From: an uncultured Clostridia bacterium
GTDB taxonomy: Bacteria > Bacillota > Clostridia > UBA1381
Assembly: GCA_947627795.1 (NCBI GenBank)
Contig: CANQXJ010000015.1
Span: 1 to 41,338 of the forward strand
Length of the DNA: 41,338 nucleotides
Reading direction: 5' to 3'
Position numbers and translations under genes: made by a program. This document shows positions 8,201 through 14,428 of this stretch, piece by piece (the first letter of the stretch is position 1; each line of letters begins with the position of its first letter). The notes under the pieces were generated by a model. The model was not told the DNA's origin, searched no databases, and saw nothing but the letters and a program-made list of their open reading frames with translations.

Positions 8201-9327
8201 TCGTTCTTGCTTATCCACTGTTCCGTAAGGTTTGTTCCGTCCCAATTGTACGCCGCGACATAGGCGTATGTATAATATCCTCGGCAGAAAAGCGCGCTGG
8301 GCTTTTCGCCGTCAAGATACGCAACGCCCGCGAGATAGCGCTCGCTTCTGTTGCCGTAGTTGTCGCCCCAGTTAGCGCTGCCGCTTGCTTGGGTTTTTAT
8401 TGTTCTCGGAGGGTCGTAATTAACGGTCTGCATAGCCTCTCCTGTTTGCCCGTTAAATATAGTAAGCCATTCCGGACCGTCAAGAACGTGTCCGGAGCTG
8501 TTTCCGTAGTATTTTGTATTGTCGCCGGTTGTAATAGCATTTCCGACATCTGACACATAATTTCCTTGTCCGTCCTTTGAGCCGGGAGCTGTTTTAAATA
8601 TTATTTCCGACTTTCCGTCGCAGTCGAAATCATATACAAGAAACTGAGTATAATGCGCGCCCGCGCGGATATTCGGTCCTAAGTCCAATCTCCAAAGCCG
8701 CTTTCCGTTAAGCTTGTATGCGTCTATATACACGTTTCCGGTAATGCCGCCCTGAGAGTTATCCTTGGCGTTGCTCGGATCCCATTTTACGATAAGCTCA
8801 TATTCGCCGTCGCCGTCGAGATCTCCCGTGCTCATGTCATTTGCGGTGTATGTGTACGCTTCGCCGGACGAAGTCGTCCCGCCGGCGGGCGCGTCGAACT
8901 TAATGTCAAGATATCCCGCCTTGTTAGAAAAACCGTTTTGACTACGCTCAAAATATCCTGTCCACGGCGTAACATCTTTTTCAGCTTCAACCTCTTCCGG
9001 TGTTGCTCCGGCTTTTACTACCTTATATTTACTCGTCGCTTTACCGCCGGAATCGGTGTAGCATGTAGCGGCAGCCGCTCCAGTAGAAGTGATTTTTATA
9101 TTATCTCTGTATATATCAAAACCTTGATTTTCAAGATCCTCATCGCCAAGAAGCCTCCACGACAAAAACACGCCGCTGCTCTGCTTAACGGCAACCAATC
9201 CCCTGTTGAGCTTTTCCATAATACGCGCCTGCGGAGCCGCCGGAGCGGCGTTCGCGCTCATCGGAGCCGCCGCGCCTGAAAATATCATAGCCGTGCTTAA
9301 CGCTAAGCTTATAAATCCTTTTTTCAT
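5203..9327 (-). CDS. Secreted PL11-family rhamnogalacturonan lyase with Big2 domain, Pro-Thr linker and C-terminal module
   Basis: A 1374-residue exported enzyme predicted to cleave the rhamnose-galacturonate backbone of pectin (rhamnogalacturonan I) by beta-elimination. Layout: signal peptide about 1-27 (ends SANA-AP); PL11 catalytic beta-propeller about 35-690, with RGLVAVK, SWRLLG, repeated calcium-type loops ([40 protein letters not shown]) and [13 protein letters not shown]; a Big2 domain about 699-783 ([16 protein letters not shown]); an uncharacterised beta-rich module about 790-990 ([10 protein letters not shown]); a Pro/Thr/Ser linker about 995-1270; and a C-terminal module about 1270-1374 containing [12 protein letters not shown] and [10 protein letters not shown]. 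There is no LPxTG, SLH or dockerin motif. It is probably transcribed from 9367-9395 together with the TSCPD gene. The neighbouring gene encodes a related lyase. Confidence 0.93.
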   Translation of the reverse strand: MKKGFISLALSTAMIFSGAAAPMSANAAPAAPQARIMEKLNRGLVAVKQSSGVFLSWRLLGDEDLENQGFDIYRDNIKITSTGAAAATCYTDSGGKATSKYKVVKAGATPEEVEAEKDVTPWTGYFERSQNGFSNKAGYLDIKFDAPAGGTTSSGEAYTYTANDMSTGDLDGDGEYELIVKWDPSNAKDNSQGGITGNVYIDAYKLNGKRLWRLDLGPNIRAGAHYTQFLVYDFDCDGKSEIIFKTAPGSKDGQGNYVSDVGNAITTGDNTKYYGNSSGHVLDGPEWLTIFNGQTGEAMQTVNYDPPRTIKTQASGSANWGDNYGNRSERYLAGVAYLDGEKPSALFCRGYYTYAYVAAYNWDGTNLTEQWISKNENGKSWKEDANHQKVGSDSRYSLFGQGAHSVSVADVDNDGFDELIFGSAVLDHDGTVLYSDGRGHGDAEHVSDFDNDGKQEVFMVHEAGKDDKSTISYAVDIKRYNSDTKKMDDVMTQASTGDIGRGVMDNIDDTFASKNPDSLSLFWSVANGDTSLTYNIKGEEKGVSTNSNNNKFQNFLIYWDADLGRELLDHNLLAKYNTTTGIKRIQFQSDNYIPNIDSNNGTKKTPGLVADILGDWREEMVFRLADGTGARIYTSCIPTTYRLATLMHDSQYRCAVAWQNVGYNQPPHTSYYIGSASLANGKNYLAPKTPFTTVEYPEIIEVDGVLVAPKTLDLGEKCTRQLTAEITPSEATNSSVSWSTSNESAATVDGSGVVTGVKEGTAVITATVKDNGKVFTDSCTVNVYPMKSTNELGENIFETDNTDEQSILSAPTASSASFTQTDANTSGKFYRDFTRYEDNKATLEFTFNTGGKQLANSAWNWEGHEYSFHVKLLDGNDSMIDLSQAYTSGAQPTKSSVGGGAENDIKSTWSKTGTIKEEPMGRSSTKWYVTVDFDYDNDNAVITILGSDKQGGYTTSFDLNGKRFSRLEFSSTKDGSGAITWSPSVSDVSYTRTVVAIPTPTPTATPTLEPTASPSPSPTPEPTATPTPTATLSPTPTAAPTPTVSPSPTPTAAPTPTVSPSPTPTAAPTPTKTPTPEPTENPSPTPTVTPIPTENPSPTPTVTPTPTENPSPTPTVTPTPTENPSPTPTVTPTPTENPSPTPTVTPTPTENPSPIPTVTPTPTENPSPTPTATPTLEPTPTAAPTEAPPTETITPTEAPPTDTPVPTDTPPAETIAPTDAPPTDTPVPTDTPPAETITPTEAPPTDTPVPTDTPPAETIAPTDAPPVNTPSPDDRFIITGVSGNTIDVEIHNSEGMGKTILIGALYDGDRLVECKFEIIESNGAEPITKSLTFANTTENYKVKAFLWNALDGENGIKPIFDSAVYKNDEKEETN
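5537..5770 (-). repeat. 66-bp tandem repeats in the lyase linker
   Basis: A 66-bp period runs from 5537 (unit starts at 5537, 5603, 5669 and 5735, the last partial). It encodes a 22-residue unit that includes [16 protein letters not shown], with alternating APTDAP/TPTEAP endings. Units are nearly identical in DNA, which suggests recent unequal recombination or slippage. They are in frame, so copy-number changes would alter linker length only. Confidence 0.9.
5825..6118 (-). repeat. 42-bp tandem repeats in the lyase linker
   Basis: GGAGACGGATTTTCC recurs at 5825, 5867, 5909, 5951, 5993, 6035 and 6077, an exact 42-bp period encoding the 14-residue unit [14 protein letters not shown]. Further, more diverged 42-bp units ([14 protein letters not shown]) follow to about 6240. 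This is a flexible, probably glycosylatable linker. Length variation between strains or assembly collapse should be expected. Confidence 0.9.
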
Positions 9328-9366
9328 AAATAAAAATTTTTTTCCTTTCTAAATTTTCTATTATAT

Positions 9367-9395
9367 ATTCTATAATATTTTAGAAAAATTTTCAA
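9367..9395 (-). promoter_or_regulatory. Sigma-A promoter of the first lyase gene
   Basis: On the minus strand, TTGAAA (9390-9395), 17 bases and TAGAAT (9367-9372), with the -10 40 bases before the ATG at 9327. The ribosome site is GAAAGGA. The same TTGAAA -35 is used by the second lyase gene (14030-14058). Confidence 0.6.
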
Positions 9396-9465
9396 GACCA
9401 AATATGAGGATTTTCAGTGATTTTAATAATATTTGCTTATTAACAAAAAATTGCGCGGTATAGGA

Positions 9466-9493
9466 AAAGCCGCCCGCTTTCGCGGACGGCTTT
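9466..9493 (-). terminator. Hairpin downstream of the second lyase gene
   Basis: A GC-rich stem (AAGCCGYCCGC paired around a TTTC/GAAA loop, one G-U) directly after the stop of the gene ending at 9506. On the minus strand it is followed by TTTTCC. Only a short U-run is present, so termination may be partial. Confidence 0.65.
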
Positions 9494-9505
9494 CGCGCTT
9501 TATTT

Positions 9506-12500
9506 TTAGTTTGCTTTTTCTCTTTCGAGTTTGATATTGTCGAAGTAAATATCTCCTCCGGCGGTTCTCATAAACTTGATCTGCTTGATCCGTCTGACGC
9601 GTTCTTCTGTGAAGTATCCGTTTGCGGAAATTACCGGAGTTGTCATATCGGGATTATCGCTGTATTCGTCGCCGTGAGCGTAGAAGCTTATAACGACCGT
9701 ATCTTCGGTGAGGTCGCCGTCGATTACCACGCGGTACCATTTCGCGTCGTCAAGCGGAGTGTCGGAAAGTATTTTCGCTGCCGGCTCCACGAGAGCGGCG
9801 GCGTTTTTATCCGATGCCGCCAGCAAATCTACTGTGCTTGTGCTGTATACTACGTTGTTGTAATCCATTATATGGAAGAATGACGCGTCCGTTCCCATTT
9901 CCGAGGCTTTTCCACTGTCCTCGTCATACAGATGAGCGGCGTTGTCGAGATATACTCTGAAATATCTGCCGTAGCCGGATGAATTGGTCGTTTTGTCGAT
10001 ATACATATCGAATGACAGTCTGAAGCGTCCTTCCGTTATGGCTTCCTCGTCGCTGAGAACGCATTGAACGGCTTTGTTCGCAAGACAGAGCTTAGCACCG
10101 TAGTTGCCGTGGCGGATTACTGTGTCTTCATACGCTGTTACTTGCGTTGCTGTACCGGCGTTCGCTTCCGCTTCCGTTGAGCCGTCGCTGGATATGATCC
10201 ATCTGTTGTCGGGATTATTCCCCATAAGGAAGTTTTCCTTTGACTCGAATACCGTTTCAAACTCCGCCGGCTTCAGCGTCGGAGCCGGCGTCTGAGTTGG
10301 AGTAGGCGTCGGAGTTGGCGTAGCCGTCGGACCGGGTGTTCCCGTAGGAGACTGTGTCGGAGCCGGTGTCTTATTCGGATCATCCGTAGGAGTTACATTT
10401 GTGGTCGGGGACGGAACAGGCATTGCTGACGGCTGAGCCGTATTAGAAGGCATAACGGCAGCAGCTGCGCTTATGGGTTTCATACCCTCCGCTGTTTCCC
10501 ACAGGAATACCTTCGCGGTATAGCCCTTTACGTTGTTTGTAAACTCGATTGTATCCGTAAGCGTCTTTTGAACCTCGGGATTTTCTATCTTATTTACCTT
10601 TGCTTCAACGAGCGTGTCTCCGTCGTAGAGCGCACCGATAATTGCGACGCTGTCATGAGCCTTCGATAACGCATACGAAACATTTACCCTCTTGCTCGAC
10701 GTGCTTGTTATTCTTATGTTGTCCGTTGCCGGCTCGGGAGTGATTTCGGGTATGAATGTCGGAGCGGGTCCGTTCGCCGAAATATACTTATATGTCAAAT
10801 TGGAAATCCTCGGGCTTGTCGTAATTGTGCCCGTGCCGTCCTTTTGAACATAGAAGCGCATCGTTTCGAAGCTTGCACCGTTAAGAGCGAACGTCTTTGT
10901 GTAAATGTATCCATCCGAGCTGAACGTGTCGTCCGAGCAGCCGGAAATTGTCGCTGTGCACGAGTCTGCAGAGTAGTCAAAATCAAGAACTACGTGCCAT
11001 CTTACGAAGCTTCTTCCGAAGGTGTTTTCGCCTTCCGTTCGCAGTCTGTCCCAATTTGAAGCGCTTTCCGCATTTCCGCTTCCGATTTTGCTCATTGTGC
11101 CCTGAGCTTTGCCGGTCTGTGCCTGAGATAATTCAAGAATATTATTGCCGTCCTTGCCGATAAACTGTAAACCGAATGTGTACTCGTGTCCGTTCCAGTT
11201 CCAGCCGGAGCCGCCTACGTCCTTGATTCCGCCGTTTACAAAGTCGAACGTAAGCGTTGCTCTGTCTTTGCTGTACGCGTCAAATTTTTTCGTTATATTC
11301 ATACCGTCGGCAGCGTCCTTCATGTCAAGAACAACGCTGTTCGCAGTGCCGGTAAATTTCGCTCCAGAAGGAACAGCCGCGTCGGCTGCGAAGGGTGAAT
11401 CGTTCGTCATGTCTTTTTCCTCAAGCGGGTATACAACTACGTAGCAATACGCTTTGTATCCGCCGTCGGCTGTCTGAGCCATTACATAGGTAGAACCTTC
11501 CGTTCCGACCGCCGTAACGTTGCCGTCTTGGTCAACGGTTACAACGCTGTCGTCGCCGGACGTCCAGGTTACCGACTTATCTGTTGCGTTTTCCGGCTCG
11601 ATAAGCGCTTTTACCTGATTTGACATGCCTGTGCCAAGCTCCATTTTCGTCGGAGTTACGCTCAGCTTTGTTACATGGTTCTGATAAACCGTAATGTCGC
11701 ATGAAGCCGAGAAAGTGCCGTTTGTCGTGTCATTTGCCGTGGCGGTTATTGTTGTCGTACCCTCTGAAAGCGCGGTTACATTACCGCCTGCAACCGTAGC
11801 AACGTCCTCGTCCGATGATGTCCATTCAACAGCCTTGTTCGAAGCCGCGAACGGGCTGAGCGCCGCTACGAGAGTGATGTTTTTGCCCTTTTCTATTTCC
11901 GCGCTGCTCTGCGAAAGTGTTATTCCGTCAACCGCAACTATGCCGGGTTGATCGTATGTTACCTTCGTAAACGGAGTTGCCGGAGCGAGGTAGTTGAGCT
12001 TATTGCCGTTTTCGTCCGTCGCAAGAGCCGCCGAGCCTATATAATAGCTCGTGTGCGGAGGCTGGTTATAGCCTACGTTCTGCCATGCGATTGACAATCT
12101 GTACTGCGCATCGTGCATAAGCGTTGTAAGACGATATGTCGTCGGTGTTGTAGGAGTTATGATTCTGAGATGCGGACTATCTCCGTCGCGCATTATGATC
12201 TCTTCGCGCCAGTCGCCCCATAAATCAGCTACAAGACAGGGTGTCTGTTTTGAACCGTTATTTGAGTTGCCAGGGAGATAACCGACATTTCCCGCGAAGA
12301 ATATTCTGTTTGTGTTGCCCGTAGACGCATCATATTTAGCCATCTGATTATCGTCCAAAAGCTCGCGTCCCAAATCCGCGTCCCAGTATGTGAAGAAGTT
12401 GCAAAAACCTCTTGAGCTGCCTTTCGGTTTTACATTTACCTGATTTCCTTTTAAATCGTACGCACCGGGACTGTTAGCGTCCCAGCCGAGAGCAAGCGCA

Positions 12501-13990
12501 TCGGGGTGCGTGGAAGCATAAGCGTCGTCGATATTGTCCATGGCGCCTCTGCCGTTATCGCTTGTTACGGACTTGCTCCATATCATCGCACCTGTCACGG
12601 GATTTCTAAGCTGTATGCCGTTTGCAAATCCCGCAGACTTTTCCTTTACGGAAAAGACTTCCTGATTGCCGTCGTTGTTGAAGTCCGAAACGTGTATAGC
12701 ATCACCGTGTCCGTGTCGCGTGTTACCGAGAACTGTTTGTCCGTCGTCGTCAAGGCATGCCGAACCCCATACGATTTCGTCTTTGCCGTCGTTATCTATA
12801 TCCGCTACGGACAAGTTGTGGTTGCCCTGTCCGTACATTGTGTTAATGTTATTTGCTCTGCCGTCATGTTCCCAAAACAGCGATAATGTCTCGCCGTTCC
12901 AGTTGTAGGCGCGGATTACCGCCTGATCGTAGTAGCCTCTGCACTCTATAAGACTCGGATGAACGCCGTCGAGGTATGCGACCGCCGCGAGGTATCTCTC
13001 GCTTCGATTCATACTGGTGTCGCCCCAGTCACCGCCGTCCTCTCTTCCGAGCGGAATTGCGTCCGTCGTATATAACGGTCTGCCCGTTTCGCCGTCGAAT
13101 ATCGTGTAATACTCGGGACCGTTGTTGTTGCCCTTTCTTAATGTCGTCGCGTTGTTGTCGGCGTTTCTGATTTTGTCCGTGTCGCCGACGGTCGTAACGT
13201 AAATCTTTTCCCACTCGCCCGCATCATTCTTAACAAGCGCGTATGAGCCGGGAGCGGTAAGCGTCGCCATTTCCGACCTGCCGTCGCCGTCAAAATCGTA
13301 AACCATAAACTGCGAATAATGCGCGCCGGCGGCAATGTTGTTGCCTATGTCTATACGCCACATATAGCCGCCGTTGTTCGGATCAATCTCATAAGCGTCA
13401 AATACACAGTGACCGGTTGTGTTTCCGCTGTTAGAGTCTTTTGAATCCGTCGGATCCCACTTTAAAACGATTTCATAATCGCCGTCGCCGTCGAGATCCC
13501 CGAGACTCGCATCGTTAGCACCGTTTGTGTAATCAGACAAACCGCCTCTTGCGCTCGGTATATCAGTCGGCTTTGAAATGGGAACTTCAAAATATGTATA
13601 AGCATCGGTGCCTTTTGTCTGCTCCGCCTGAACCTGCGGCTCGCTTGACGCGTCCTCGCCGGCGGGCACAACGGCGTATTTGTCGTTTACCGTGCCCGTG
13701 CTGTCCGTGTAGCAGGTAGCGTCGTGAACGCCCGTAGTTGTGAGCTTCGTGCCATTCTTGTAAATGTCAAACGCATGATTGTCAAGGCTTTCATCGCCTA
13801 AAAGACGCCATGACAAATACACGCCGCTCGTATTCTTAACCGCCACAAGTCCGCGGTTGAGCTTTTCCATCTGCCGCTCGTGCTCCTGATACTTCGGAGC
13901 GTTCGCCGCAGCCGAAACGCCCGCCGCCGGTATCAGCGATACAAGCATTGCAGCGCTCACTGCCGCGCTCAAAATTCTTTTTTTCAGCAT
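9506..13990 (-). CDS. Secreted PL11-family rhamnogalacturonan lyase with two Big2 domains and a C-terminal binding-type module
   Basis: An exported pectin (rhamnogalacturonan I) lyase of about 1494 residues, a relative of the neighbouring 5203-9327 product. I chose the ATG at 13990 because GAGAGGAG lies 7 bases before it and the signal peptide MLKKRILSAAVSAAMLVSL starts there. A longer reading from 14020 lacks a good site. Layout: signal peptide about 1-28; PL11 propeller about 38-680 ([56 protein letters not shown]); Big2 domains about 683-766 and 767-852; the same uncharacterised WNWNGHEYTF module about 855-1070; a GALYDGD module about 1080-1180; a Pro/Thr linker about 1183-1240; and a last module about 1242-1494 (RLSFDMYIDKTTN...GDIYFDNIKLE) that looks like a beta-sandwich carbohydrate-binding domain. 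No cell-wall anchor is seen. Confidence 0.93.
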   Translation of the reverse strand: MLKKRILSAAVSAAMLVSLIPAAGVSAAANAPKYQEHERQMEKLNRGLVAVKNTSGVYLSWRLLGDESLDNHAFDIYKNGTKLTTTGVHDATCYTDSTGTVNDKYAVVPAGEDASSEPQVQAEQTKGTDAYTYFEVPISKPTDIPSARGGLSDYTNGANDASLGDLDGDGDYEIVLKWDPTDSKDSNSGNTTGHCVFDAYEIDPNNGGYMWRIDIGNNIAAGAHYSQFMVYDFDGDGRSEMATLTAPGSYALVKNDAGEWEKIYVTTVGDTDKIRNADNNATTLRKGNNNGPEYYTIFDGETGRPLYTTDAIPLGREDGGDWGDTSMNRSERYLAAVAYLDGVHPSLIECRGYYDQAVIRAYNWNGETLSLFWEHDGRANNINTMYGQGNHNLSVADIDNDGKDEIVWGSACLDDDGQTVLGNTRHGHGDAIHVSDFNNDGNQEVFSVKEKSAGFANGIQLRNPVTGAMIWSKSVTSDNGRGAMDNIDDAYASTHPDALALGWDANSPGAYDLKGNQVNVKPKGSSRGFCNFFTYWDADLGRELLDDNQMAKYDASTGNTNRIFFAGNVGYLPGNSNNGSKQTPCLVADLWGDWREEIIMRDGDSPHLRIITPTTPTTYRLTTLMHDAQYRLSIAWQNVGYNQPPHTSYYIGSAALATDENGNKLNYLAPATPFTKVTYDQPGIVAVDGITLSQSSAEIEKGKNITLVAALSPFAASNKAVEWTSSDEDVATVAGGNVTALSEGTTTITATANDTTNGTFSASCDITVYQNHVTKLSVTPTKMELGTGMSNQVKALIEPENATDKSVTWTSGDDSVVTVDQDGNVTAVGTEGSTYVMAQTADGGYKAYCYVVVYPLEEKDMTNDSPFAADAAVPSGAKFTGTANSVVLDMKDAADGMNITKKFDAYSKDRATLTFDFVNGGIKDVGGSGWNWNGHEYTFGLQFIGKDGNNILELSQAQTGKAQGTMSKIGSGNAESASNWDRLRTEGENTFGRSFVRWHVVLDFDYSADSCTATISGCSDDTFSSDGYIYTKTFALNGASFETMRFYVQKDGTGTITTSPRISNLTYKYISANGPAPTFIPEITPEPATDNIRITSTSSKRVNVSYALSKAHDSVAIIGALYDGDTLVEAKVNKIENPEVQKTLTDTIEFTNNVKGYTAKVFLWETAEGMKPISAAAAVMPSNTAQPSAMPVPSPTTNVTPTDDPNKTPAPTQSPTGTPGPTATPTPTPTPTQTPAPTLKPAEFETVFESKENFLMGNNPDNRWIISSDGSTEAEANAGTATQVTAYEDTVIRHGNYGAKLCLANKAVQCVLSDEEAITEGRFRLSFDMYIDKTTNSSGYGRYFRVYLDNAAHLYDEDSGKASEMGTDASFFHIMDYNNVVYSTSTVDLLAASDKNAAALVEPAAKILSDTPLDDAKWYRVVIDGDLTEDTVVISFYAHGDEYSDNPDMTTPVISANGYFTEERVRRIKQIKFMRTAGGDIYFDNIKLEREKAN

Positions 13991-14029
13991 AGTTTTTTCT
14001 CCTCTCTCTGCAATAAGCATATATATATT

Positions 14030-14058
14030 ATTTTACACTATATATACATTTTTTTCAA
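14030..14058 (-). promoter_or_regulatory. Sigma-A promoter of the second lyase gene
   Basis: On the minus strand, TTGAAA (14053-14058), 17 bases and TAAAAT (14030-14035), 40 bases before the ATG at 13990. The spacing to the start matches that of the first lyase gene, so the two may be regulated alike. Confidence 0.6.
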
Positions 14059-14125
14059 GTGTTTTTTTCGTCATAATTCATAAAAAAACGGCGGATTTTA
14101 AAAATCGGTATTTTCGAAAAAAAGC

Positions 14126-14215
14126 TTATATTTTTCCCATCACGGTCACGATTATGCACGGCACGGCGATCGTTATTATAATTACAGCCAAAACGGTCAA
14201 AAGAACCTTTTTCAT
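14126..14215 (-). CDS. Small single-span membrane peptide (29 residues)
   Basis: A short ORF on the minus strand that begins MKKVLLTVLAVIIITIAV and ends VTVMGKI. It has a basic start, about 20 consecutive hydrophobic residues and a short polar tail, so it would be a one-pass membrane peptide. It starts 8 bases after an excellent GGAGG (GAAGGAGGGCG), which argues for real translation. It is the only gene between the lyase and the divergent histidine kinase and has its own upstream palindrome and candidate promoter. I recognise no family. It could be a regulatory or leader peptide for the lyase gene 135 bases downstream, or a small membrane protein acting with the kinase. Both are guesses. Confidence 0.5.
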   Translation of the reverse strand: MKKVLLTVLAVIIITIAVPCIIVTVMGKI

Positions 14216-14276
14216 TCTGCCTCGCCCTCCTTCAATAAAATGACTATGAAAACGCCGGGCGCAAAATTACTCCTAT

Positions 14277-14299
14277 TAATTGTATATAATATACAATTA
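14277..14299. promoter_or_regulatory. Perfect 23-bp palindrome, likely operator
   Basis: The half-site TAATTGTATAT (14277-14287) is followed by one central base and its exact inverse (14289-14299). It lies in the divergent gap between the small membrane peptide and the histidine kinase, 62 bases upstream of the peptide ATG and 46 bases upstream of the kinase -35. Length and symmetry suggest a dimeric repressor or response-regulator site. No matching DNA-binding gene is in the window. Confidence 0.55.
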
Positions 14300-14328
14300 T
14301 TTTTATAAAAGAATATAAAATTTTACAA
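14300..14328 (-). promoter_or_regulatory. Candidate promoter of the small membrane peptide
   Basis: On the minus strand, TTGTAA (14323-14328), 17 bases and TAAAAA (14300-14305). The predicted start of transcription would fall inside the 23-bp palindrome, which would suit repression. The match is modest in a very AT-rich stretch. Confidence 0.3.
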
Positions 14329-14345
14329 AATTATATAAAACTCAC

Positions 14346-14384
14346 TTGACGATTAGCCTATTTTATTTTATAATATAAAATAGG
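14346..14384 (+). promoter_or_regulatory. Promoter of the histidine kinase with a dyad over the -10
   Basis: TTGACG (14346-14351), 17 bases and a perfect TATAAT (14369-14374). A 10-bp inverted repeat, CCTATTTTAT (14357-14366) and ATAAAATAGG (14375-14384), brackets the -10 and is followed by nine T residues. It may be an operator, or a leftover AT-rich terminator-like hairpin. The kinase ATG is 55 bases downstream of the -10, after AAGGAG. Confidence 0.65.
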
Positions 14385-14428
14385 TTTTTTTTTATAATCG
14401 AATCATAACAAGGACAAGGAGCTAATTT

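Noticed and set aside
13991-14020. Upstream ATG giving a ten-residue longer second lyase
   Set aside because: The ATG at 14020 lacks a ribosome site, and the extension would put charged residues before the signal peptide. The ATG at 13990 has GAGAGGAG at good distance.
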